This document shows, one piece after another, positions 25,273-34,832 of a DNA stretch of 64,000 nucleotides. Within the stretch, counting starts at the first letter, position 1, and every line of letters begins with the position of its first letter. The DNA comes from Latilactobacillus curvatus JCM 1096 = DSM 20019. GTDB lineage: Bacteria; Bacillota; Bacilli; Lactobacillales; Lactobacillaceae. The translations under genes were made by a program, and so were the position numbers. The DNA lies in contig NZ_CP026116.1 in assembly GCF_004101845.1 (NCBI RefSeq), positions 744,001 through 808,000 on the forward strand. The letters are read 5' to 3'. The notes below the pieces were generated by a model. That model did no database searches. It worked only from the letters and a program-made list of their open reading frames with translations, and was not told where the DNA came from.

Positions 25273-25953
25273 TTGTCAAAAAAATTATCACTCGCCCAAA
25301 AAATTAACGTGATGCGGGCTAGCGTCATGGGTGCCAATGATGGGATTTTATCCGTCGCCGGAATTGTTATCGGTGTTGCCGGCGCTACAAGCAATAGCTT
25401 CGCCATCTTCATTTCGGGAATTGCCGGAATGATTGCTGGAACGATCTCAATGGCGATGGGCGAATACGTCTCTGTCAGCACGCAAAAAGACGCACAGGAA
25501 ATGGCAATCATTAATACGAAATTGAATTTAAACAGTAATTATGCGTCTCAGATGGCTTTTGTTCGGCAAAAATACGTCAACACTGGGATTGATCCTGAAC
25601 TTGCCGATCGGGCTACACACGAAATGATGACTGCTGATCCGTTGACGACTGTCGTACGTGAAAAATATGGGTTTGTCCCGACTGCTTTTACCAGTCCTTA
25701 CGCAGCCGCTGTTGCGTCATTCATCTCATTTCCAATCGGTTCTATTTTGCCACTAGCCGCAATCACCTTATTACCCCAAACCATTCGCGTGCAAGCCACC
25801 ATCATTGCAGTGATGATTGCCCTTGCGCTAACCGGCTACAGTGCAGCCGCTCTCGGCAAAGCGAATCGTTCAAAAGCCATGTTGCGCAATGTGATTTCCG
25901 GATTATTAACCATGGTAGTCACTTACGCTATTGGGACATTATTCAAACAATAA
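25273..25953 (+). CDS. VIT/CCC1-family metal transporter
   Basis: 226 residues of the VIT1/CCC1 family, which moves Fe2+ or Mn2+ out of the cytosol. MRASVMGANDGILSVAGIVIGVAGA holds the family motif; SMAMGEYVSVSTQKD ends the cytosol-facing metal segment. About five membrane helices. The start is the TTG at 25273 with GGAGG 7 nt upstream; upstream ATGs lie in the regulatory box. First of two paralogous genes. Confidence 0.88.
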   Translation: MSKKLSLAQKINVMRASVMGANDGILSVAGIVIGVAGATSNSFAIFISGIAGMIAGTISMAMGEYVSVSTQKDAQEMAIINTKLNLNSNYASQMAFVRQKYVNTGIDPELADRATHEMMTADPLTTVVREKYGFVPTAFTSPYAAAVASFISFPIGSILPLAAITLLPQTIRVQATIIAVMIALALTGYSAAALGKANRSKAMLRNVISGLLTMVVTYAIGTLFKQ

Positions 25954-25974
25954 TCGCTTAGAAAGGATTTTTTT

Positions 25975-26682
25975 ATGACCCCTCTTAAAGCCCCACTCAA
26001 AACAACTGAAAAACCCCATCAAACGATGGAAGAAAAGATGAATACCCTTCGAGCCGGCGTTCTAGGTTCTAATGACGGGATTCTAACCGTTGTCGGTGTG
26101 CTCTTTAGTGTTGCCGCCGCAACAACCAATAATTTCACCATTTTTATCGCTGGACTTGCTGATTTATTAGCCTGTGCTTTTTCAATGGCGGCGGGTGAAT
26201 ATGCTTCAGTTAGTTCGCAAAGTGACACGGAAAAAGCCGCTGTTGCCATTGAACAAGCACGCTTAAAAACAGCTAAAGATGATCAAATTAAAGAAGTCCA
26301 AGCTTTTTACGAAGCCAAAGGTGTCACTTCTGAAACGGCACTCGCAATCGCTAAGGACTTAATGCATAAGAAGCCTTTAGCAACAATTGTTAATGTTAAA
26401 TATGACCTAGAGCTTGGCCATTATATGAACCCGTGGGCCGCAGCGTTTGCATCCCTCTTCTCAGCCGCTTTCGGTGGCGTCTTCCCCCTTGTGACAATGA
26501 TTCTACTGCCTGAAGCCTACAAGATGACCGGCACAATCATTGCCGTCACCATCGCGGTTTCCATTACCGCGTTTATCAGCGCTAAACTGGGCGATGGCAA
26601 AGTCAAAGTCTCCATTATTCGGAACATCCTAATTGGTTTAATTACAATGGCCATTCACTACGGGATTGGCCAACTCTTCTAA
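25975..26682 (+). CDS. VIT/CCC1-family metal transporter, second paralogue
   Basis: 235 residues, clearly homologous to the upstream gene: LRAGVLGSNDGILTVVGVLFSVAAAT and SMAAGEYASVSSQSD. It carries a longer N-terminus (MTPLKAPLKTTEKPHQTMEE). AAAGGA precedes the ATG, 21 nt after the first gene, so the two form an operon under the PerR/Fur-like box. Confidence 0.88.
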   Translation: MTPLKAPLKTTEKPHQTMEEKMNTLRAGVLGSNDGILTVVGVLFSVAAATTNNFTIFIAGLADLLACAFSMAAGEYASVSSQSDTEKAAVAIEQARLKTAKDDQIKEVQAFYEAKGVTSETALAIAKDLMHKKPLATIVNVKYDLELGHYMNPWAAAFASLFSAAFGGVFPLVTMILLPEAYKMTGTIIAVTIAVSITAFISAKLGDGKVKVSIIRNILIGLITMAIHYGIGQLF

Positions 26683-26727
26683 AGAAATCCGTCATCATTT
26701 GTTCTAATCTAACTTAAATTCAGCCAC

Positions 26728-26775
26728 AAAAAAAGGCGTCGAGCTTAAATTAACTTTTAGCTCGACGCCTTTTTG
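26728..26775. terminator. Bidirectional terminator
   Basis: AAAAAGGCGTCGAGCT and its complement with A/T tracts on both sides, between the VIT operon and the converging SGNH gene. Confidence 0.88.
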
Positions 26776-26776
26776 C

Positions 26777-27382
26777 TTATCTAATTTTAGTTCTCAAGAA
26801 CTGGGCAATTTTTTCATGGCCAGCATCATTGGGATGGAGACTGTCTAAACTCAGCTCAGCCGCTTGTTGTGCATCCGCAAATGACAACGCTGATTCGTTA
26901 AACAAACTGATATGCTGAACGCCAAACAAGTCCGTCACTTGCGCAATCGCTTGTTCATAATCTTGTTGCTGATAACCGCCTTGATTAACGGCCGAAAAGA
27001 AGTCAGTCCCAATGTGAACGTGCGAGATAAAATAAACCGTCGCTTGTGGGTAACGTTTCGTAATCTGCCCAAGTAATTTTTGTAGTGCGCCGTAGAATGT
27101 TACTGTGGACTGATCACCAAATTGACCAAGTGGTACATCACGACCAAAGTCATTCACACCCGCATAAATCAATAATAAATCCGTTGATTCAGGAATGGCT
27201 TGCCAGCGTTCAACCATCGGATCATACGGTTGGGCAATCGTCGACCCCGAAATTCCGAGATTGGTGATTGTGGGAATCGTGAGCCATTCTGCTAACCACT
27301 GGTAGTACCATTTGTGTGCGTAATGATTACGTTGATCCGTGATGCTATCACCAAGTACCGTTAAATGTTGATATTGTGTCAT
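26777..27382 (-). CDS. SGNH/GDSL-family hydrolase
   Basis: 201 residues. Catalytic Ser in GDSITD (residues 11-16), oxyanion Gly in LGISGS, Asn in AGVNDFG, and Asp/His in DSLHPND near 179. Probably an esterase, such as an acetyl or acyl esterase. Last gene of a PTS-linked run (chbG, EIIA, treA, treB), with 3 nt to chbG. It would fit removal of acyl groups from imported sugars, but its substrate is not known. Confidence 0.88.
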   Translation of the reverse strand: MTQYQHLTVLGDSITDQRNHYAHKWYYQWLAEWLTIPTITNLGISGSTIAQPYDPMVERWQAIPESTDLLLIYAGVNDFGRDVPLGQFGDQSTVTFYGALQKLLGQITKRYPQATVYFISHVHIGTDFFSAVNQGGYQQQDYEQAIAQVTDLFGVQHISLFNESALSFADAQQAAELSLDSLHPNDAGHEKIAQFLRTKIR

Positions 27383-27385
27383 TTG

Positions 27386-28180
27386 CTACTTCGCTCCTAA
27401 TTCTGAGTAATCCGTCAGTTGCCAACTAAATTGATCCCAATAATTGGTTTGCTTTAATGTTTTAAGCGCATTGAATTCGGCTATCCGATTCGTCGTCAGA
27501 CGACTCTTATGCCGTAACTCTGCCGATAAATACCCAATATGGCTTAAGATCACCGGCGTACCTACCAAATTTTTCTGTGTCAGTTGCCGTTTGATTTCCT
27601 GTGGCGTTAAATACGGTGTTTGTTGCGCCGTTATCAACGTCCCAGTCGTTAAAACGGCATATTCCGATATTAATAGCAGGTAGGACGCTTGTTCTGTCGG
27701 TCTTAAATGCGCCGTTTCATTGCGAACAGGGACATGATACGTTTGCGCTAGTTCTAGAACAATTGCATAGATTTCAGGCGTTAACGTTGCCACAAAATGG
27801 TGCGATGTCAAATGCGTGAGTTGTAACCCACTCGCCAAAAAGCGGTCAATCTGCGCTTGAAACTCACGCTTAACATCAGTAATGGCCAACTGTTTTGGAT
27901 GAGTTTGTAAGGTTTGATAAGCATGACAAAACCCAGCCGGGGTTACCAAGCTGGGAATCGTCAGTGGCTGACTAATTGGGCGGTCTTTGTCGAAAACCAA
28001 GTGCAATCCCATTGCCGTAATCCCATGTTGCTGGGCGAGTACCGCACTCATTTCAAAATGAGGCGATGTCACTTGCGCATTAGTGGTAGAAATCACGCCA
28101 GTTTTTAAGCCAGTAATGATTGCGCGCGAAATCGGTATGGTCATCCCGAAATCATCAGATTCAATAATGATTGGTTGCAT
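27386..28180 (-). CDS. chbG: ChbG/YdjC-family carbohydrate deacetylase
   Basis: 264 residues, YdjC fold. ESDDFGM (metal-binding Asp), GLHLVF and SHHFV (metal histidines) are the family motifs. ChbG removes N-acetyl groups from di-N-acetylchitobiose. Located between SGNH hydrolase and the EIIA protein, so perhaps it processes PTS-imported acetylated disaccharides. The substrate here is not known. Confidence 0.85.
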   Translation of the reverse strand: MQPIIIESDDFGMTIPISRAIITGLKTGVISTTNAQVTSPHFEMSAVLAQQHGITAMGLHLVFDKDRPISQPLTIPSLVTPAGFCHAYQTLQTHPKQLAITDVKREFQAQIDRFLASGLQLTHLTSHHFVATLTPEIYAIVLELAQTYHVPVRNETAHLRPTEQASYLLLISEYAVLTTGTLITAQQTPYLTPQEIKRQLTQKNLVGTPVILSHIGYLSAELRHKSRLTTNRIAEFNALKTLKQTNYWDQFSWQLTDYSELGAK

Positions 28181-28190
28181 CTTAACCCAC

Positions 28191-28679
28191 CTATTCTGCC
28201 GCTAAGTCGAACTGTCCAATAATGGTGTCAGTCGTAACTGTTGTTGGTAGTGGCTCTGCTGGTGCAAAGGTGGCGTTACTGCTGACGACCATGATAGTCG
28301 TTGCCTTTTGGGCGGCTGCTAGTTGTTGCCAGTCAATATCAACAATCGCTTCGCCAGCCTTGACACGATCACCCGCTTCAACGTGCATCGTAAATGGCGC
28401 GCCCTTCAATTCAACGGTATCAATCCCCATATGAATCAGAATCTCAACATTTTGCTTTGTTGTAATCATGATGGCGTGTTTAGTGGGGAAAATCGAACTA
28501 ACAACACCGTCAATTGGTGCGCTAATCGTTGTTTGCCGTTCATCAGGGGTAATGGCAAAGCCATCGCCAACTGTCTTGCTTGCAAATACTTCATCGGTAA
28601 CTTGTTCAATTGGTAAATAACTGCCAGCAACGGGGGCTGTTACCTGTCCAACTGGTCCTTTTTTCAAAAAATTAAACAT
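28191..28679 (-). CDS. PTS glucose-type EIIA domain protein
   Basis: 162 residues, EIIA-Glc/Crr fold as a free protein. His83 in LIHMGIDTVELKG is the phosphorylation site; His68 (PTKHAI), 15 residues before it, is the paired active-site histidine. It would deliver phosphate from HPr to the EIIB domain of the broken treB or to another glucose-family EII. Confidence 0.9.
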   Translation of the reverse strand: MFNFLKKGPVGQVTAPVAGSYLPIEQVTDEVFASKTVGDGFAITPDERQTTISAPIDGVVSSIFPTKHAIMITTKQNVEILIHMGIDTVELKGAPFTMHVEAGDRVKAGEAIVDIDWQQLAAAQKATTIMVVSSNATFAPAEPLPTTVTTDTIIGQFDLAAE

Positions 28680-28695
28680 CGTTCTTCCTCTTTTC

Positions 28696-30342
28696 TTAAA
28701 CCCGCATCATGATAGCTTCATAAGGTCGTAAAGTGATTTGCTGACCATCAAACTGCGGTTGTTCGTAATTATCCATGAGCACGTCCTTGACGTGTGGTAT
28801 TGAACGGACTTGTGTTTGACCAGTAAAATTAGCCATCACGCGAATCGTTTCAGTATCTAGGTGTCGTTGATAAGTGTAAACCGCTTCGTCCTCTGGTTCA
28901 AATAATTGGTAGTCCCCTTCAATTAAAACTGGCATAAGCTTACGCATTCGCACTAATTCTTGATAGAATGCAAAGACACTATTGGGTTCATGAATCTTAG
29001 CGGCAACTGAGTAATCATCGTGCTCAACCGGCATTAACCATGGTGTCCCAGTCGTAAACCCGTGATGCGCCGTTTGATCCCATTGCATCGGAATTCGACA
29101 GTTCTCGCGTGATTTCTGCTGTAAAATCTTAATCGCTAACGCTTCATCAATCCCGTCGCTCAACATTTGCTGGTAAGCATTGATGGATTCAGCATCTTGA
29201 TATTGGTCAACGGCGGTGAAGTTCGCGTTCTTCATCGCAATTTCTTCCCCTTGATAAATATACGGTGTGCCTTGTAAGCCAAATTCGACTAATGCTAATA
29301 ATTTAGCGGATTGATCGCGGTATTGACCGTCATCCAAGAAGCGCGAAACGGCACGCGGCTGATCATGATTTGACCAGAATAATGCGTTCCAACCACCACC
29401 GGCAGCCATCCCCGTTTGCCAATCACTAAGCACCCGTTTTAGATCAGACAGCCGATAATCGCCTAGTGTCCATTTTTTGCCACCGGTATAATCAACCTTC
29501 ACATGATGGAAGGTAAACGCCATCGATAACTCTTCACGGGCTGGATTGGTATAACGAATCGCTTCATCAATTGGGGTTGAGGAAAGTTCCCCAACCGTGA
29601 CAAATTGGTTCGGGCCAAAGATCTTTTCGTACATTTCATGAATGTATTCGTGCACATGTGGTCCATTCGTATAGAAATTGCGCCCATCGTCGCTTGGCGT
29701 TTTAAACGTATCATTCGGGAAGTCTTTATCCTTCGAGATATTGTTAATTACGTCTAACCGTAGCCCATCAATCCCAAGGTCTGCCCAGAATTGCATCATT
29801 TTAAAAATATCGGCCCGCAAGTGTTCATTCCGCCAGTTCAAATCTGGCATGCTCTTTTCGTATAGGTGAAGATAATATTGATCAAGTACTGGCACATATT
29901 CCCAAGCACTGCCACTAAACTTGGATAACCAATTATTTGGTTCGTGTCCATCCACTGGATCACGCCACAAATAATAATCATGGTACGGATTATCCTTGCC
30001 TTTGAGACTCTCTTGGAACCAGCGGTGTTGATCAGAAGTATGGTTGACCACCATATCCATCATGATTTTAATCCCACGTTTGTGGGCTTCATTTAAGAGT
30101 CGTTCAAAATCGGTTAAATCACCAAAAATGGGATCAATGTGGTAATAGTCCGCAATATCATAACCGTTATCACGACCGGGGGAAACATACATTGGCGTCA
30201 ACCAAATCAATTCAATCCCAAGATTTTGTAAATAATCTAACCGTTGAATAATGCCGTTGATATCCCCGATTCCGTCACCGTTGGAATCTTGAAAGCTCCG
30301 CGGATAAATTTGATAAACTGTTGCTTTTTGCCACCATGCCAT
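28696..30342 (-). CDS. treA: Trehalose-6-phosphate hydrolase (GH13)
   Basis: 548 residues, GH13 alpha-amylase superfamily. Nucleophile Asp in DGLRLDVIN, acid/base Glu in TVGELSS, transition-state Asp in SNHDQPR. SMAFTFHHVKVDYTGGKKWT and RYTNPAREELS match phosphotrehalase rather than oligo-1,6-glucosidase. Located between treB remnants and the EIIA gene in one operon. Intact, although the linked permease is not. Confidence 0.9.
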   Translation of the reverse strand: MAWWQKATVYQIYPRSFQDSNGDGIGDINGIIQRLDYLQNLGIELIWLTPMYVSPGRDNGYDIADYYHIDPIFGDLTDFERLLNEAHKRGIKIMMDMVVNHTSDQHRWFQESLKGKDNPYHDYYLWRDPVDGHEPNNWLSKFSGSAWEYVPVLDQYYLHLYEKSMPDLNWRNEHLRADIFKMMQFWADLGIDGLRLDVINNISKDKDFPNDTFKTPSDDGRNFYTNGPHVHEYIHEMYEKIFGPNQFVTVGELSSTPIDEAIRYTNPAREELSMAFTFHHVKVDYTGGKKWTLGDYRLSDLKRVLSDWQTGMAAGGGWNALFWSNHDQPRAVSRFLDDGQYRDQSAKLLALVEFGLQGTPYIYQGEEIAMKNANFTAVDQYQDAESINAYQQMLSDGIDEALAIKILQQKSRENCRIPMQWDQTAHHGFTTGTPWLMPVEHDDYSVAAKIHEPNSVFAFYQELVRMRKLMPVLIEGDYQLFEPEDEAVYTYQRHLDTETIRVMANFTGQTQVRSIPHVKDVLMDNYEQPQFDGQQITLRPYEAIMMRV

Positions 30343-30367
30343 GCGATATCTCTCCTATTTCAGTCGT

Positions 30368-31848
<1,481 letters not shown>

Positions 31849-31871
31849 TTATTGAATTAAAAGTAGCATGA

Positions 31872-31949
31872 ATAAAAGCGCTTTCTCAGTACACCGTAAT
31901 CATATATAATGTACGTACAAGTTTTCAAAACTTTTTAAAACCGTTTTCT
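31872..31949. promoter_or_regulatory. treB/treR divergent control region
   Basis: TGTACGTACA at 31910-31919 is a palindrome like TreR operators. It lies in the 18-nt spacer of a minus-strand promoter (TTGAAA, TATGAT). Two cre-like sites flank it: ATAAAAGCGCTTTCT (31872-31886) and TTAAAACCGTTTTCT (31935-31949), each one mismatch from WTGNAANCGNWNNCW. Suggests TreR plus CcpA control. Confidence 0.6.
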
Positions 31950-32029
31950 TGTTAGCGCTTAATCTAACCTTGCAACTTCACCGAATCCCCGTTATGATAG
32001 GAATGAGAAAACAAATTGGAGAATATCGA

Positions 32030-32743
32030 ATGGCTAAAAAATATGAAATGATTTATCGAGATCTCGTGCGCAAGATTACGCACCAACTCTATCAAAGCGG
32101 CACTTTCTTACCAAGTGAAAATGAACTCACTGAACTCTACGGTGCGTCGCGTGAAACCGTCCGCAAAGCATTAGGTAGTCTACTTGAAAATGGCTTTATC
32201 CATAAAATTAAAGGGAAAGGCTCTTTGGTTCTCGGTCTAGACAAGTATGCTTTTCCGATTTCAGGATTGACCAGTTATCGTGAATTAGATAGTCTTTTCG
32301 ATATGCATACTGACACTCAAGTCTTGCAATTAACACAGACGACCGTTCCCCAAACCCTTTTCCATCTTGAATCCGAAGAGCAGTTACCTGCCACTTACAT
32401 TCAACGGCTGCGCGTCGTTAACGGTCAGCCCCTGGTAATCGATAACGACTACGTCTTAACTAGCATAGTCCCCCACATTTCAAAAGGGGTTGCACAAGAC
32501 TCACTCTATCGTTACTTTGAAGAAACACTCAAACTCGAAATTGGGTATGGCAGTAAGGAGTTCACGGTGATTCCCGCCACTGAAGGACAGTGTCAGATAC
32601 TGAACCTACCGCCTAACAGCTCCGTAGTCAGTGTTAAAGGTGTCACCCATCTACAAGATAATACCCTCCTTCAATTCACCGAATCGATTCACCGTGCCGA
32701 TAAGTTTAAATTTATCGAACATGCTCGGCGTAAAATTATCTAG
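32030..32743 (+). CDS. treR: TreR-like GntR-family repressor
   Basis: 237 residues. GntR winged helix: GTFLPSENELTELYGASRETVRKALGSL at 24-51. C-terminal UTRA effector domain from about 75. ATG at 32030 with GGAG 8 nt upstream. Divergent from treB, with the operator between; the effector is probably trehalose-6-phosphate. Confidence 0.88.
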   Translation: MAKKYEMIYRDLVRKITHQLYQSGTFLPSENELTELYGASRETVRKALGSLLENGFIHKIKGKGSLVLGLDKYAFPISGLTSYRELDSLFDMHTDTQVLQLTQTTVPQTLFHLESEEQLPATYIQRLRVVNGQPLVIDNDYVLTSIVPHISKGVAQDSLYRYFEETLKLEIGYGSKEFTVIPATEGQCQILNLPPNSSVVSVKGVTHLQDNTLLQFTESIHRADKFKFIEHARRKII

Positions 32744-32745
32744 TC

Positions 32746-32793
32746 AAAAAAAGACACCCACCGGCTGAGAGTTGCCAGATGGGTGTCTTTTTT
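32746..32793. terminator. Bidirectional terminator
   Basis: AAGACACCCA / TGGGTGTCTT stem with long loop and A/T runs on both sides. Confidence 0.85.
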
Positions 32794-33243
32794 TTATTTG
32801 ACCGCCTGTGTTTTAAAAACAGCGATTTGATTTAAAAGTTCACTAATGCGTATTCGAAGACTCTTTTGTTGTTGACGGCTCGTTGTGAGTTTCTGATATA
32901 AGTTTAACTCATCACCCTCGTTGAAGGCGGTGACCATGGCTTCAGCGGACGAGACGTAATCAGTCATTACTAATTGTAACTGACGGTTAATTTCTCGTAA
33001 TTCTTTTGGCGGGTTTAGTAATGTGGCTTGATCAATAAATTGTTTAAAAACCCGTAAGTTACGTTGAAAATATTCGTTTAACGATTCCAAATTTTCGTCC
33101 ACCAGACAGCGCCCCTTGATGATGTTCTTGCTGGTCCGGGTGTACTCACTAAATACTGTTTCAAACACGATGAACCGTTCTAAAAATTGATTCCACCGTA
33201 CGATGTATTCCTGAGTCGATAGTTGATCCGCTTTGACACTCAT
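32794..33243 (-). CDS. Hypothetical helical protein
   Basis: 149 residues, no membrane or signal segment, all-helical character with two coiled-coil-like stretches. A G-rich Shine-Dalgarno (GGGGGGG) precedes the ATG. Divergent from an MFS exporter with an operator-like palindrome and phased repeats between. Unrecognised. Confidence 0.7.
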   Translation of the reverse strand: MSVKADQLSTQEYIVRWNQFLERFIVFETVFSEYTRTSKNIIKGRCLVDENLESLNEYFQRNLRVFKQFIDQATLLNPPKELREINRQLQLVMTDYVSSAEAMVTAFNEGDELNLYQKLTTSRQQQKSLRIRISELLNQIAVFKTQAVK

Positions 33244-33275
33244 GGTCGTTCCCCCCCTTTAATATAATATCTAAA

Positions 33276-33324
33276 TACTCATCATGAGTATAAATATATA
33301 CTAAATATATACTAAATATAGATA
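33276..33324. promoter_or_regulatory. Palindrome and phased 11-bp repeats
   Basis: TACTCATCATGAGTA (33276-33290) is a perfect palindrome about a central C. It is followed by two AAATATATACT units and a third near copy (33292-33324), 11 bp apart, i.e. on one helix face. Possibly operators for the divergent pair. Confidence 0.5.
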
Positions 33325-33436
33325 AAAAGCTAATTATTAGCCTTTGTTACCGATAACGATTTCAAATTGCGTTTCATTTTACAAATAAAACATGACGTCC
33401 TATAGTTAAGGTAAGCCAAAAAAGGGATCTGATTAC

Positions 33437-34777
33437 TTGTCCAACCAACGTTATCTATCTGGAACAGCACTAAAACTATTTACATTCACCCTACTAGCCG
33501 GCACGTTCACAATGTCTATCAGCCAATCTGCCCTTTCAACTGCTTATCCAACTTTAATGGCCTATTTTGATTTATCAGCCACAACTGTTCAATGGCTGAC
33601 AACCGGTTTTATGCTCGTAATGTGTGTCATGATGCCGATTAGTCCTTGGTTATTAAACAACATCCCATTCAAACGACTCTACATGGGGATTTTAAGTTTA
33701 TTTACTATTGGAACGCTATTAATTGTCTTCGCTAATCAGTTCGGTTGGGTATTGTTCGGGCGGGCGTTGGAAGCCATCGCAGTAGGTGTTTTATTTCCAT
33801 CGTTTCAAACTGTCTTATTAACCATTACTGCTGAAAATCAACGGGGCCAAATTATGGGCCTGGCTGGTTTAGTAATGGGCTCTGCACTAGCTTGTGGGCC
33901 GATTATTTCAGGGATTATTCTCAACTACTTCAGCTGGCGAGGACTATTCATCGCCTTTATTCTGATTATCTTAACCGTGTTAGCAACAGCTAACTTCACT
34001 ATTTCTGATGTTATGCCGGCTAAGCCCTATCACCTTGATGGTCTTTCCGTTTTATGTACAACTGGATTAATCGGTTTATTATATGTCATCAGTAGCGCTA
34101 ATCATCCTACTATCAACCCAATCGGACTCTGGGGTATCGGATTAGTGAGCTGCCTAGCACTGGGTTATTTTGTCTACCGGCAACTCACCCAGACAACGCC
34201 ACTTCTTAATTTACATATTCTCAGTTACCTTAACTACGATATTGCGGTCGGATTGACTGCTATTTCCTATATTTCATTGATTGTCACCACAGTCATCTAC
34301 CCATTATATTTTCAAGCTCAATTGAAGTTGACGCCGCTTCTTTCAGGATTAGCATTGGTCCCTGCTGCCGTTGTGTTAAGCCTTTTGAATCCACTCGCGG
34401 GCCGGTTAGCTGATAAAATTGGCTTTAAACCGACCTTACTCGTTGGCCTAACCATGATTAGCATTGGATGGCTAGCTTTGATTGGCTTCTACCAATGGCT
34501 GTCATTACCATTGATGATCCTGTGTGCCTGTTTCATCGAAGGCGGCAACGCATTTGTCATGATGCCTGCTGTTACACTTGGTGCTAATAGCCTGCCGGAT
34601 CAAGTGCTCGCTGACGGCACTGCCGTCACAACCACGATTCGTCAAATTGCGGGCGCGCTGGGCGTCACCCTTGCAACTCTCCTTTTAAGTGTCGCCGGTT
34701 ACCAAGTCGTATTTGTTAGTTTGCTCGGCCTGACCTTAATTGGTCTCGGCTTAGCCACTCAACTACACCCCAAATAA
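33437..34777 (+). CDS. MFS transporter (DHA2-like)
   Basis: 446 residues with at least twelve predicted membrane helices, major facilitator superfamily. STAYPTLMAYFDLSATTVQWLTT resembles motif D1 of DHA2 drug exporters; QLKLTPLLSGLALVPAAVV and GRLADKIGF follow. Starts at TTG (33437) with AGGGATC upstream. The shared palindrome upstream suggests an inducible exporter; substrate unknown. Confidence 0.88.
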   Translation: MSNQRYLSGTALKLFTFTLLAGTFTMSISQSALSTAYPTLMAYFDLSATTVQWLTTGFMLVMCVMMPISPWLLNNIPFKRLYMGILSLFTIGTLLIVFANQFGWVLFGRALEAIAVGVLFPSFQTVLLTITAENQRGQIMGLAGLVMGSALACGPIISGIILNYFSWRGLFIAFILIILTVLATANFTISDVMPAKPYHLDGLSVLCTTGLIGLLYVISSANHPTINPIGLWGIGLVSCLALGYFVYRQLTQTTPLLNLHILSYLNYDIAVGLTAISYISLIVTTVIYPLYFQAQLKLTPLLSGLALVPAAVVLSLLNPLAGRLADKIGFKPTLLVGLTMISIGWLALIGFYQWLSLPLMILCACFIEGGNAFVMMPAVTLGANSLPDQVLADGTAVTTTIRQIAGALGVTLATLLLSVAGYQVVFVSLLGLTLIGLGLATQLHPK

Positions 34778-34785
34778 GCCACAAT

Positions 34786-34832
34786 AAAAAGCAGGTTAGC
34801 GATGATGATTGTCATCGTTAACCTGCTTTTTT
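34786..34832. terminator. Bidirectional terminator
   Basis: AAAAGCAGGTTA with TAACCTGCTTTT, inner CGATGA/TCATCG stem. Overlaps the stop codon of the converging YfhO gene. Confidence 0.88.
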
